Positions 45,675 through 54,764 of a stretch of 64,000 nucleotides of DNA are shown here, piece after piece; the stretch's first letter is position 1, and every line of letters begins with the position of its first letter. A model generated the notes under the pieces. That model was not told the DNA's origin, did no database searches, and worked only from the letters and a program-made list of their open reading frames with translations. The translations under genes were made by a program, and so were the position numbers. The stretch is from Balneola vulgaris DSM 17893 (GTDB lineage: Bacteria > Bacteroidota > Rhodothermia > Balneolales > Balneolaceae). The stretch spans positions 1 through 64,000 of the forward strand of contig NZ_AQXH01000004.1 of the NCBI RefSeq assembly GCF_000375465.1, read 5' to 3'.

Positions 45675-45757
45675 TAGTTAATACTCTTAAATAATTAACA
45701 GTTTGAAACTACTGACTATACTATCTTTTGCCGGAATCCATTTAACCTGAATTTTTC

Positions 45758-46840
45758 ATGATTACAAGATTTCGTGCATATATTCGAAAGCATAAAAAAA
45801 GTGCTCCCGTTGTTTTCTTTATTCTTGGTTTTATTTGGGACTCGCTTACCCTAGGTAGTATTGATCGTTTATATGACAGAGTGATACTTTGTGTATACCT
45901 CTCATCACTTAGTGTTTGTCTATATTTATACAACCTTGCCGATGATGACAAATGGAAGGAAACCTTTCTTGAGAAGTATGAAGATTATTTCCCACTAGCT
46001 ATACAGTTCTTTTTGGGTGGTTTATGTAGTGCTTACGTTATTTTCTACTCCAGAAGTGTATCCTTCACAAAAACCATTTCCTTTTTCATCATTCTGGTGA
46101 TACTTCTTTTTGCCAACGAGCTACTAAAAAAACGAATTTCCAATAAGTACTTACAATTTGGTACTTACTTCTTTGTCAATTTTACCTTCTTCACGTTCTT
46201 TATTCCCGTTCTAATAAATGTAATGAACACTTTTGTGTTTTTAGTATCAGGGGGTATAAGCTTAGCAAGTACCTTATTTTTAGTGACTTTCATTTATGGT
46301 AAAAGTCCTTCTACACGACGAGAACTTCATAAAGGAAAACTCATTGGGTTAATCGTTGCTATCTACTGCATGATTAATGTGTTTTACTACTTTAATCTCA
46401 TCCCTCCGGTACCATTAGCTATGGAGAAAGGGCTCATTGCACAAGATATCTCAAAAGCGAATGGACATTATTTTGTGACCTATCAGAAAGGTGGATTCTT
46501 TAAAGACTTTGAAGAGAAAACCATCTATAAGCCAGGGGACAGTTTATTTGTATTTACTTCAATTTTTGCACCGGCAGATCTAAAGAAAGAGATTGTACAT
46601 TCGTGGCAATTTAAAAATCCTAATACCGAAGAATGGGAAGTAACGGATAACATAAAGTTTGAAATTACGGGTGGCCGTGATGGTGGATATAGAGGGTATT
46701 CATACAAAACCAATTTATTTTCTGGGGACTGGAAAGTGGACGTAAATACCGATGATGGAAAAGTTCTAGGTCGAATCAATTTTGAAGTGATTGTCGACTC
46801 TACAAGGGTTCCACCAAATTTAAAAACTGATCAATACTAG
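45758..46840 (+). CDS. Membrane protein with C-terminal DUF2914 domain
   Basis: 360 aa. Seven or so hydrophobic segments occupy residues 15-230 (for example VVFFILGFIWDSLTLG, FFIILVILLFANELL and LIGLIVAIYCMINVFYYF). A periplasmic-type DUF2914 domain follows from about 265 to the end (KPGDSLFVFTSIFAPADLKKEIVHSW, then SGDWKVDVNTDDGKVLGRINFEV). Function unknown; the sequence-context gives no partner. Confidence 0.86.
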   Translation: MITRFRAYIRKHKKSAPVVFFILGFIWDSLTLGSIDRLYDRVILCVYLSSLSVCLYLYNLADDDKWKETFLEKYEDYFPLAIQFFLGGLCSAYVIFYSRSVSFTKTISFFIILVILLFANELLKKRISNKYLQFGTYFFVNFTFFTFFIPVLINVMNTFVFLVSGGISLASTLFLVTFIYGKSPSTRRELHKGKLIGLIVAIYCMINVFYYFNLIPPVPLAMEKGLIAQDISKANGHYFVTYQKGGFFKDFEEKTIYKPGDSLFVFTSIFAPADLKKEIVHSWQFKNPNTEEWEVTDNIKFEITGGRDGGYRGYSYKTNLFSGDWKVDVNTDDGKVLGRINFEVIVDSTRVPPNLKTDQY

Positions 46841-46846
46841 TGAGTG

Positions 46847-47068
46847 TTATTTAGTATTCGTTGAATAACTAAACACTTCATGTATAGGCTTGTTAAAAGC
46901 ATGAGCTATTTTAAAAGCCAACACTAAAGAGGGTGAATATTTAGCAGCCTCAATAGCGTTAATGGTTTGGCGAGTCACTCCAACTTTATCAGCTAACTCT
47001 TGCTGAGTCATTTCACCCGCCATAAATCGTAGTGTGCGAATATTATTTTGAAGAGCTACATCACTCAT
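46847..47068 (-). CDS. XRE-family helix-turn-helix regulator
   Basis: 73-aa single-domain Cro/CI-type regulator: [40 protein letters not shown] covers the helix-turn-helix, followed by [16 protein letters not shown]. This compact form is often paired with a small membrane protein, as here; that gene ends 1 bp upstream, so the two form one operon. It probably regulates its own operon. Confidence 0.92.
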   Translation of the reverse strand: MSDVALQNNIRTLRFMAGEMTQQELADKVGVTRQTINAIEAAKYSPSLVLAFKIAHAFNKPIHEVFSYSTNTK

Positions 47069-47069
47069 C

Positions 47070-47516
47070 TTAAAACTCCTTTCTATAAAAATAGATTTGA
47101 GTACCTCTATTTATCATACTAGCAAATAGAAGCACAAACAAAAGGGTGTGAAAAAGAAGAATATTAGCAGGGATATTGAAATGTAACCCCCAAGATTGTT
47201 CATAGAAAGATGAAAAAGGAATTTGAAAGAGTACGAAACAGACAGCAGCACACAAAAAGCCATAGGCATTTCTATATCCTTTTGAAGCAATTAGATAATC
47301 TCGTTCATCTTTAGATACTCCATCTTTTGAATCCAATACACCAATTACGAGTTCAATAATAAAGGCGAAGAGAAAGACTTTGATAAGTACAGACGACAAT
47401 TGATCCGATACGGTAGGTGACTCTCCACCCCATCCTAAAACATAGATAGTATATAAACCTGCAATTGCGATTGATGAAGCAAAAGAGGCCCATGCGTAAA
47501 CTTCTTGACGTGACAT
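47070..47516 (-). CDS. Small four-helix membrane protein paired with XRE regulator
   Basis: 148 aa with four hydrophobic segments at about 8-28, 42-62, 82-102 and 115-135, and short loops ([24 protein letters not shown] between the second and third). The DERD-x-G loop recalls the DUF2178-type proteins paired with XRE regulators in other genomes, but this is by context, not a firm match. First gene of the two-gene operon with the XRE regulator. Confidence 0.75.
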   Translation of the reverse strand: MSRQEVYAWASFASSIAIAGLYTIYVLGWGGESPTVSDQLSSVLIKVFLFAFIIELVIGVLDSKDGVSKDERDYLIASKGYRNAYGFLCAAVCFVLFQIPFSSFYEQSWGLHFNIPANILLFHTLLFVLLFASMINRGTQIYFYRKEF

Positions 47517-47668
47517 ATGCGCTTAATTTGAGTTAATGTATAGCACACCTTACGTGATGTAAAATATTTGTTACACTATGGAATAAATTTTTTACTAATT
47601 AAATGGAATCTTTGATTGAAACGAGAACACCTTTAACAATCAGTTTTGATGATTAAAGGAAGAAAGGT

Positions 47669-47893
47669 CTATCTATACTGTCTTTTTAATGGATCTATAA
47701 CGTGATCTAATCCATTAGTCTTTACCTCGAAAATAGTAGATAGATACTGCCCCAATTTTCCAGGCGGCCAACCCTTGCGTTGAAACCACTCTAGGTAATG
47801 CACAGGAAGATCTGTGATAAACCAATGCTGATATTTACCAAAAGGCATACGGGCTCTAACAAGGTCTATCATAAATTGAGGATCGTACATCAA
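47669..47893 (-). CDS. DUF3820 family small protein
   Basis: 74 aa. RARMPFGKYQHWFITDLPVHYLEWFQRKGWPPGKLGQYLSTIFEVKTNGLDHVIDPL shows the family signature MPFGKY-x-DLP-x-YL-W, with a following FxRKGxPxGxLG. The domain resembles a small exonuclease-associated module in other bacteria, though the stand-alone function is unknown. Monocistronic, with the other strand genes well separated on both sides. Confidence 0.85.
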   Translation of the reverse strand: MMYDPQFMIDLVRARMPFGKYQHWFITDLPVHYLEWFQRKGWPPGKLGQYLSTIFEVKTNGLDHVIDPLKRQYR

Positions 47894-48060
47894 TAGGGAA
47901 TTAGCTGAATTAAAGGCTAAATATAAATGAATAGCTTCTTAATAGTGACTTCATACAATAAATAGAATTTTTACAAGTAAGTACAAGGAAGGTAGGAACA
48001 AAAGATAATGAACCTTTCTATGTGTTAATGTAAGTAAGGTTGAATTAAAATTGAGTAGAT

Positions 48061-48771
48061 ATGGAAAGTAAAAGTAGCTGGGTAACAGGTGTTGGTATTT
48101 TATTAGGGCTGTGTTTATTAGGCTTAATATTGGGTAAGGCAGCCATCGAAGTAAAAGAATTTGAACGTACTGTTACGGTTAAAGGACTTGCTGAACAAGA
48201 GGTGTTAGCAGATGTGGTGATATGGCCTATTCAATACACGGAGGCAAGCAATAGCTTAGAAGGGATATATGCTGATTTAGAAAAGAGTGAAGAAAAGGTG
48301 AAATCCTTTTTGAAAAACTATGGGGTATCTGAGGATGAGATTACTGTTTCCACGCCATTTGTAACGGATAAGTCAGCACAGCAATATGGCGGATCGAACA
48401 ACACCCAGTTTCGATTTGTAGCCACGCAAACAGTAACGGTTTACTCTGAAAATGTATTAGAGATAAGAAAACTAAAAACACAGTTACCTGAATTAGGAAA
48501 ACAAGGTGTAGCCTTAACGGGGAATGAATATCAAGTTCGAACGGAGTACTTGTTTACTCGATTAAATGAAATTAAACCGGATATGATTGAGGCTTCAACG
48601 AATGAGGCTCGAAAAGCAGCTCAAAAGTTTGCTGAAGATTCGAATAGTAAACTGGGAAAGATCAAAACGGCGTACCAAGGACAGTTTAGTATCAGTAATA
48701 GGGATAAAAATAATACCCATATCAAAAAGGTAAGAGTGGTTTCGACGGTTGTATACTACTTAGACGACTAA
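48061..48771 (+). CDS. SIMPL domain (DUF541) protein
   Basis: 236 aa. A single N-terminal transmembrane or signal helix (WVTGVGILLGLCLLGLILG) is followed by a periplasmic SIMPL/DUF541 domain starting with EFERTVTVKGLAEQEVLADVVIWPI and containing the FLKNYGVSEDEITVSTPFV helix. Members relate to OMP26/YggE oxidative-stress proteins; the exact role is unknown. Single gene. Confidence 0.9.
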   Translation: MESKSSWVTGVGILLGLCLLGLILGKAAIEVKEFERTVTVKGLAEQEVLADVVIWPIQYTEASNSLEGIYADLEKSEEKVKSFLKNYGVSEDEITVSTPFVTDKSAQQYGGSNNTQFRFVATQTVTVYSENVLEIRKLKTQLPELGKQGVALTGNEYQVRTEYLFTRLNEIKPDMIEASTNEARKAAQKFAEDSNSKLGKIKTAYQGQFSISNRDKNNTHIKKVRVVSTVVYYLDD

Positions 48772-48858
48772 GGGATGTAAAATGCTTTTCAATCTATATT
48801 CACGCTCGAAAAGAATAGCATTATTCTGTACTTTCAATGGAATTAAAAAAACGTATTT

Positions 48859-49206
48859 ATGCCTCAGGTAAAACTTCTGAAAATAGCACATGGTCGCAGT
48901 GGCGATAAAGGAAATGGTTCAAATGTAGGAATCATTGCACGTCACCCAGATATCTATCCATTTCTTCAAGAGCAATTAACAGCAGAGCGTGTTAAAGAAC
49001 ACATGAAGCATGTGTGCAAAGGGGAAGTAGAACGCTTTGAATTACCGAATATAGGTGCGTTGAACTTTATCTTGAATGAAAGTTTAGGCGGCGGCGGTAC
49101 CGTATCGCTTAAATTAGATGCCCAAGGAAAAACGCATGCTTCTCAAGTACTGAGAATGGACATCGATGTACCTGCTGAATTACTTGAACTTGTAGAGCAA
49201 AACTAA
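48859..49206 (+). CDS. AtuA-related small protein
   Basis: 115 aa resembling the C-terminal domain of AtuA-type acyclic terpene/leucine utilisation proteins. KIAHGRSGDKGNGSNVGIIARHPDIYPFLQEQLTAERVKEHM and ALNFILNESLGGGGTVSLKLDAQGKTHASQVLRMDI are the hallmarks. The large AtuA N-terminal partner is absent from the window, so it may act alone or with a distant partner. Its start is 87 bp after the SIMPL gene. Confidence 0.85.
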   Translation: MPQVKLLKIAHGRSGDKGNGSNVGIIARHPDIYPFLQEQLTAERVKEHMKHVCKGEVERFELPNIGALNFILNESLGGGGTVSLKLDAQGKTHASQVLRMDIDVPAELLELVEQN

Positions 49207-49232
49207 AGAGCTTTACTTCTCTCACCTAACAA

Positions 49233-49802
49233 TTAGTAAAAGCGAATAGGGATCTCAACTTTAACGAGATCCCATTGTAGAATCATTTGTGTCATCGAAC
49301 CTTGAGGTTCTTCAAACTCTATTGAAAACGCTTCAATAGGATCGTTTAATATCTGCACAGGCACTTCAAAGCGGGTATAATCCATTTGCTCATTGTATTC
49401 GAAGGCTCCCCACAGTCCCAAACCATGATTTAGTATTACTGTCCAGCTTTCTTCTTCTGGAATAGTAAATAGAGAATAAGTGCCCGCATCTATTACTTCA
49501 TTATTCATTAAAACGGGTTCAGTAATGGTAATTTCAGTGGCTTCATTTGCTCCCGTTCGCCATACAGCGCCATAAGGCTCCCATTCCCCAAAGATTGTTC
49601 GTCCACGCCGATATGGCTGCCCATAAACTACTTTTATGTAGGTATTCTCGTGCTTTACCGAAGATATAGCAATAGGACTTTTTCGGTTCCCAATTGGAGA
49701 TTCTTCAGGCGTGGAAGGCTTCTTGTTTTCACAACCCCATAGCGCAATACTCAGCACAAGTACAGCAATTGGTAGTTGGTAGCTTTTTAATTGGTACATC
49801 AT
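49233..49802 (-). CDS. DUF2911 lipoprotein
   Basis: 189 aa with a lipoprotein signal (LPIAVLVLSIALWGC, Cys at residue 24). The DUF2911 domain follows: ISSVKHENTYIKVVYGQPYRRGRTIFG, EPYGAVWRTGANEATEI, then AGTYSLFTIPEEESWTVILN. Function is unknown; the fold is thought to be a beta-sandwich on the periplasmic side. Its ATG region abuts the stop of the upstream large protein (49803), so the pair is probably one transcript. Confidence 0.88.
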   Translation of the reverse strand: MMYQLKSYQLPIAVLVLSIALWGCENKKPSTPEESPIGNRKSPIAISSVKHENTYIKVVYGQPYRRGRTIFGEWEPYGAVWRTGANEATEITITEPVLMNNEVIDAGTYSLFTIPEEESWTVILNHGLGLWGAFEYNEQMDYTRFEVPVQILNDPIEAFSIEFEEPQGSMTQMILQWDLVKVEIPIRFY

Positions 49803-52739
49803 TTAAAAGTCTCCAAAAACGAACTTAGAATTAGATCTCGTTGGCTCGTATGAAATCCCAAAACCCAAATCGATATTAATATTTGATAGATTCAATTGAA
49901 AGTGAATACCTGCACCAATCACACTTCGACTTGCTTCAACTATATCAGATTGATTTAAATCGGTTATAGTATGTGAAAAAGTAGTTAGATAAATGGATCG
50001 TAAATACAATGGTAGTAGCATTCCCCCGTCATCCGCATACACTAATGGTATGGTATAACGAGTACTGAAACGAGCTAAGTTATTGAAAGATTGTGATGTA
50101 TTTGTAGGTCTCCTAAAGGCATCACTTGAGAAGGCTTCAGGAATGATAGTAGAAACACTATATAATAAGTCATCACTTTGTTGTAGGAACTGAATATCCC
50201 ATTTTAAAGACTGATTATATTTTCGAAGTGGAGATACATATCCATTGATTCCATAATAAGCGGCCCATCGATCATTAAGAGTTACAGCACCTCGATTGTT
50301 ATTCCCAAAAGCGATGATAATATCGGGATCATTCAACGCATGGTCTAAGAAGCCAAATAGGGAAACACCCGCTACGGGTTGTACCGATCGAGTAAGTGAA
50401 AGCACATTCCAACTTAATTGAGAATAGAATCCAGCTTTGTACTGAGATTCAAAATCTGAAAGACTATTCGCGGCTAAATCAAAGTAGCGAAACTGCTCAG
50501 TGGTTAACTTTGGAGAAAAATATAAATATCGACTTCGCGTGGTGCTATTCAAGTCAAAGGTCATGGGCACTTCAAAGCTAAAACCACGTTCCTGTAACAT
50601 ATAGGAAAACGGACTTCCTCCTACATCTGCAAATACGCCAAATGAAGGATTACTGTATGCTCTAACTTTAAAGCCAGGCCAAAAGGTTTTGTTTGAATAT
50701 CTTAAATCGTACCAAAGACGATCTTGAATGCCGGTTATCTCGGCATAATATTGCTGACTTCGTAATACATCTATGCTTTGAAGGGATGCTCCAAATTGAA
50801 GAGTCCCTACCCGGTCCTTGAGAACAGGAAGTATGGTTCGTGGCTTTAACCAAGAAGCATCTCCATATTTTTTTGTCGGCCAAGCAGCCGCTTCTGTTGA
50901 AAGCTCACTTCCAAGAAGAGGTTTTTCCAATTGAGATCTTAAATCTGAACCTTGAATAAATTTATCTCGTGGCACTCGTTGGTTATAAAAATGTTCTTCA
51001 CGCAGAACGGCAATTTTTTGTTCTTGATTACCCTGTTGAATAAAGGCTATAGCTGAACCGTCGGGCGAGTAACTGCCTTCATAAGCATTAAATAGAGCAT
51101 TGGTTAGTTGAAGGACATCGCCCGTTGTAAGATTTAATTCGTAAATATTAAGTGCTTCCCCTTTATCGGATGAAAAAAGCAGTTTCTGTTCATTTGGGTG
51201 CCATGATAGATCAAAGATAGATGCGTCTTCAAAAGCAATATTTGGTGGTTGCAGCACATCTTGCTGTATAGTTGAAGGTGTTGTAAGCCACAATGCTTGA
51301 AGCCCTCTTCTATTAACGATGAGGGCGATTTGATCAGGATTCGAGGGATTGGTCTTTATCTCTACTGGATGTGCACCTGTAAAATGAGCCAATGTTGTAA
51401 CCTCACCTTCAGAGGAAATATGTATAACGTCAGCGCTAGCTAAATGAGTTTGTAATGCTAAATACCCATCCTTGGCAAAAGTAGGACTATAAATACGGTC
51501 TTGATTAGCTATAGATTTCATGGAACCATCTTCAAGAGCAACGATTCTAGGAGTCGCTTTGTAAGCACCATTGTACAAACGCTCTGGAAGGTATTCTGAA
51601 ATGAGCATTTCATTCCTACTCAGAGATAGATCGAAGGAGTAATCAGCTACGGCAAATAATTCTTTGATGCGTGAAGCCTTTTTGCTGTTTAGGTCATAGC
51701 TATAAAGCCCACGAATTCCGTTGTAGTGAATACCATGATAGGCAATTGTAGAAGGGCTTGTCCAGATTGGTCTATTGAGTCGAACTCCTTTAAATGGAGT
51801 CTCTAAAATTTGATGGTGTTGTTGAGTTGAAGTGCCGATATCATTTTGGCGCACACGTTCATTTTGCTTCTGCGCAGCTATATAATCAGCATATAATTCG
51901 GAGGGCCACTTCCCTGTTACTTGCTTTAAAGCAAACCCATAGCCTAAGAAAAAGTATTTATAATGATAGCGAATGGCATTGTTAGAAACCTCTTCCCCAT
52001 AGGTTTGGTGTAACCACCTCGTAAAAGCAGAGCCGGATATATAATGACGATTGAGAGGAAGGGTATATCCAGATGTTTGAAAAATTTGGCCGGCACTCCA
52101 TGGGTCATTACTAGCCACATTGGCTGAAAACTGATTTATGTAGTAGGGATAATTGTTACGCCCGCCATTATCGAATACACGAGTAGACTCATGGTGGACG
52201 GCTAAGCCTTCATGTACGCCTACAGGTGGATAAAAATTAACGGATCTCGCGAAATCTGGGGATATTAATCGAATTAAGGAACCACTTGAACCGGCCACAG
52301 TAACGTTGCCTTGTAAGGCATGTACAAGTTCATGAGGAAGTACCGTTTCTAGCCAATCACCAGATTTGGGATTGAGTGATTTCCCCTTAAAAGGAGCCGC
52401 ATCAAATTCAGATCGAAAATTTAAAGGAGTTACAAAACCATTGGTTAGGTCATTGTATGTGGTTAGAACCACAGGAAAGTTAGTTAATGAACCACCCGTT
52501 AACTGCGATGCTTTGGGATATTGTTGCTCAAGTATCATGGCCGTACGGCGAGCCAGAGAATCTAAACCACTCGGATAAATAACTCTAAAATGGGGGCTTT
52601 TTAGCTCTTGCCAATCATATCCCGCCGGGCGATGAATAGTACTATACACCTGTTGAGGAATAGTAAACTGAGCAGAGGTAAAACTAGAACTACAAAGGAC
52701 TAAAATACAGGTAGTTAGAAAAGAACGTAAAGCTCTCAT
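49803..52739 (-). CDS. Secreted HExxH / TolB-propeller / beta-barrel protein
   Basis: About 978 aa from the ATG at 52739; an upstream in-frame ATG (52823) adds 28 residues without improving the signal sequence. MRALRSFLTTCILVLCSSSFTSA is a signal peptide. An N-terminal peptidase-like part contains VLPHELVHALQG (HExxH zinc motif, near residue 140). A TolB-type WD40-like propeller follows (SYSPDGSAIAFIQQG near 560). The C-terminal 350 residues are rich in amphipathic beta-strands ending FVFGDF, as in outer-membrane barrels. The whole suggests a surface-anchored metallopeptidase or assembly factor; the activity is inferred only. Confidence 0.72.
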   Translation of the reverse strand: MRALRSFLTTCILVLCSSSFTSAQFTIPQQVYSTIHRPAGYDWQELKSPHFRVIYPSGLDSLARRTAMILEQQYPKASQLTGGSLTNFPVVLTTYNDLTNGFVTPLNFRSEFDAAPFKGKSLNPKSGDWLETVLPHELVHALQGNVTVAGSSGSLIRLISPDFARSVNFYPPVGVHEGLAVHHESTRVFDNGGRNNYPYYINQFSANVASNDPWSAGQIFQTSGYTLPLNRHYISGSAFTRWLHQTYGEEVSNNAIRYHYKYFFLGYGFALKQVTGKWPSELYADYIAAQKQNERVRQNDIGTSTQQHHQILETPFKGVRLNRPIWTSPSTIAYHGIHYNGIRGLYSYDLNSKKASRIKELFAVADYSFDLSLSRNEMLISEYLPERLYNGAYKATPRIVALEDGSMKSIANQDRIYSPTFAKDGYLALQTHLASADVIHISSEGEVTTLAHFTGAHPVEIKTNPSNPDQIALIVNRRGLQALWLTTPSTIQQDVLQPPNIAFEDASIFDLSWHPNEQKLLFSSDKGEALNIYELNLTTGDVLQLTNALFNAYEGSYSPDGSAIAFIQQGNQEQKIAVLREEHFYNQRVPRDKFIQGSDLRSQLEKPLLGSELSTEAAAWPTKKYGDASWLKPRTILPVLKDRVGTLQFGASLQSIDVLRSQQYYAEITGIQDRLWYDLRYSNKTFWPGFKVRAYSNPSFGVFADVGGSPFSYMLQERGFSFEVPMTFDLNSTTRSRYLYFSPKLTTEQFRYFDLAANSLSDFESQYKAGFYSQLSWNVLSLTRSVQPVAGVSLFGFLDHALNDPDIIIAFGNNNRGAVTLNDRWAAYYGINGYVSPLRKYNQSLKWDIQFLQQSDDLLYSVSTIIPEAFSSDAFRRPTNTSQSFNNLARFSTRYTIPLVYADDGGMLLPLYLRSIYLTTFSHTITDLNQSDIVEASRSVIGAGIHFQLNLSNINIDLGFGISYEPTRSNSKFVFGDF

Positions 52740-52744
52740 GAAGG

Positions 52745-53410
52745 TTAAATTAGATATCCTGGAAGGTAATGATAGATAGCCCAAAAATGAGAAAAAGCAC
52801 CTCCCAATACAAATAAATGCCAAATCTCATGAAAGCCGAATTTACCGGGAATAGGATTCGGTTTTTTGATGCCATAAATAATCGCCCCAATGGTATAAAA
52901 AATGCCCCCAATAGCTATCCAATAGGCAAAGCCATGAGGAAGTTGTTCCCAAAGCAATGGGAAGATAATTACCGATACCCACCCCATGATGAGATATAAA
53001 ATAGTTGAGAACCAACGAGGGGCGCCCATCCAAAAGATCTTTTTAAATACACCGATCAGTCCAAAACTCCAGATGCCAATGAGCATCCAAAGTCGCCAAT
53101 TGCCTTCTAAAACTACCGTACATATAGGCGTATAGGTTCCTGCAATCACCAAGTAAATCATGATATGATCAAACTTACGGAAGAGCTCCTCTACCTCTTT
53201 TGCTTCTACATTAATCATGTGATAAATGCCACTTGAAGCAAACATCAAAAAGACGGTAACACCATAAACAATGAAGCTTACTAGTGGCCATACCGAATCC
53301 CCGTGTGCTTTAACAATTAGGAACACTAAAAAAGCGAGTGCAAGAATGGCTCCCAATAAATGGGAGTAAGCATTAAAAGGCTCTCTTGGAGGGAATAATA
53401 TTTTGGACAT
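52745..53410 (-). CDS. Hemolysin III (PAQR) family membrane protein
   Basis: 221 aa from the ATG at 53410; the longer frame to 53509 would run into the coding region of the transporter gene. Seven hydrophobic segments are present. The conserved PAQR residues are SSGIYHMI (Ser and His), KFDHIMIYLVIAGTYTP (Asp, His), and the C-terminal HEIWHLFVLGGAFSHF (H-x3-H-x7-H). These build the putative zinc-dependent ceramidase-like site of the fold. Fifteen bp after the transporter stop; likely cotranscribed. Confidence 0.92.
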   Translation of the reverse strand: MSKILFPPREPFNAYSHLLGAILALAFLVFLIVKAHGDSVWPLVSFIVYGVTVFLMFASSGIYHMINVEAKEVEELFRKFDHIMIYLVIAGTYTPICTVVLEGNWRLWMLIGIWSFGLIGVFKKIFWMGAPRWFSTILYLIMGWVSVIIFPLLWEQLPHGFAYWIAIGGIFYTIGAIIYGIKKPNPIPGKFGFHEIWHLFVLGGAFSHFWAIYHYLPGYLI

Positions 53411-53424
53411 TGATCTTTGGTTGG

Positions 53425-54687
53425 TTAGATCGCGAAAGTCCAATAAATATACAAAAGAGCGAATCCGGTCAGAAATAGAATTCCACTCCAACTTAATACT
53501 CTGAGCCACATTGGAGGCTTAAAGTCGGCCGGGAAGTCTTTCGACATCACCAATCGATAATTAATAAATGCTATAATTGGTGCCGTTAAAAATGAAAGAG
53601 TAGTTGCTAGGTCTACCATAAACACAAACTGACTGCCCGTGATATAAAGAGCAAACAGCGACACTAGAGAGATGATGATAATGAGCGTTCGGTAATTAGA
53701 TTTAGAACTCGCATTAAAGCTGGGATTTATAACGGATATAATCTGCCTACTTACTCTAGGATAAGCATCCGTAACGGTTAAAGTGGTACTAAACATGGTA
53801 GTAAAGGCACAAATGATGATAATCAAATAAGCCCAATCGCCTAAGGTGTTGGTGTACATACTCACTAACTGTTGGGCGAAAGACCCTCCATTGGCCGCAA
53901 AGGTCTCCCCGCTTCCAAACATTACTAAGGCCCCAAGAGATAGAAAACCTACCGCCAATAGTCCGGCTCCGATATAACCGATGTTAAAATCGAATAAGCC
54001 GTCTTTTAAGCTCGGTGATTTCCCTGTTTGTTTAGTTCGTTCCAGCGACCATAACGAGTGCCATGCGGCAGCATCAATTGGAATGGGCATCCAGCCCATT
54101 AAGGCAATTAAGAATGAAACCCCAGCTACATTCCAAATGGAAGGTGCTTCTATGGTAGCAACCATCGTATCTGTTTTAAATATGGCTACACCAATAGCAA
54201 TAATGGTGGATATAGTAAGGATTACCATAATGGTTTTAATGGCAGAATCGAGAGCCGAATACTGTCCCGCAAGTAAAATGCTTATACAGATAGCAAGGAC
54301 AATAGCGCTCCATAAAAGTGGATTGAGGGCAATGCCGGTTAGTTCAGCCGCTAAACTGGCTGTAACGATGGTAACAGCTGCTTGAACCGTGAACATGGTG
54401 CCTAGAGTAAATACTACAAACACCCAAAAGGCCCAATTCCCCAGTTTTTTATAGCCTTCTATCATGCTTTCTTTGGTGGCTATGGCATAACGTGGGCCAT
54501 ACTCTAAAAATGGATATTTAAACAAGTTAGCGAGTAATACCGCCCAAATTAAGGCAAAGCTATACTCAGCTCCTGCACGGGTTGATTGCACCAAATGTGA
54601 AACCCCAACAGCCGCTGCCGACATGATGAGCCCTGGTCCTAAAGCGTACTTTAAGGTTGCAAAACGAGAAGAACTTTCTGTAGCCAT
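53425..54687 (-). CDS. Nramp-family transporter-like protein lacking the canonical metal motif
   Basis: 420 aa with about eleven hydrophobic segments. The LGPGLIMSAAAVG start and LANLFKYPFLEYGPRYAIAT are Nramp-like. The TM1 metal motif DPGN is absent: GVSHLVQSTRAG stands in its place. The TM6 region reads MGWMPIPIDAAAWHS rather than the usual MPHNLYLHS. The protein therefore probably transports something other than Mn/Fe through the standard site, or uses different ligands. It is followed by a PAQR gene. Family placement is likely; the substrate is open. Confidence 0.78.
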   Translation of the reverse strand: MATESSSRFATLKYALGPGLIMSAAAVGVSHLVQSTRAGAEYSFALIWAVLLANLFKYPFLEYGPRYAIATKESMIEGYKKLGNWAFWVFVVFTLGTMFTVQAAVTIVTASLAAELTGIALNPLLWSAIVLAICISILLAGQYSALDSAIKTIMVILTISTIIAIGVAIFKTDTMVATIEAPSIWNVAGVSFLIALMGWMPIPIDAAAWHSLWSLERTKQTGKSPSLKDGLFDFNIGYIGAGLLAVGFLSLGALVMFGSGETFAANGGSFAQQLVSMYTNTLGDWAYLIIIICAFTTMFSTTLTVTDAYPRVSRQIISVINPSFNASSKSNYRTLIIIISLVSLFALYITGSQFVFMVDLATTLSFLTAPIIAFINYRLVMSKDFPADFKPPMWLRVLSWSGILFLTGFALLYIYWTFAI

Positions 54688-54764
54688 AGTTTAAACGAGT
54701 AAAGTGTTGAATTTCGTGAGAGTACAAATTTTTCTTTCCATCTGTAAATCGTAAAATGCACAAA

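Noticed and set aside
52740-52823. Longer N-terminus for the 978-aa secreted protein
   Set aside because: The extra 28 residues put a second hydrophobic stretch before a good signal peptide and overlap the downstream end of the PAQR gene; the ATG at 52739 is preferred.
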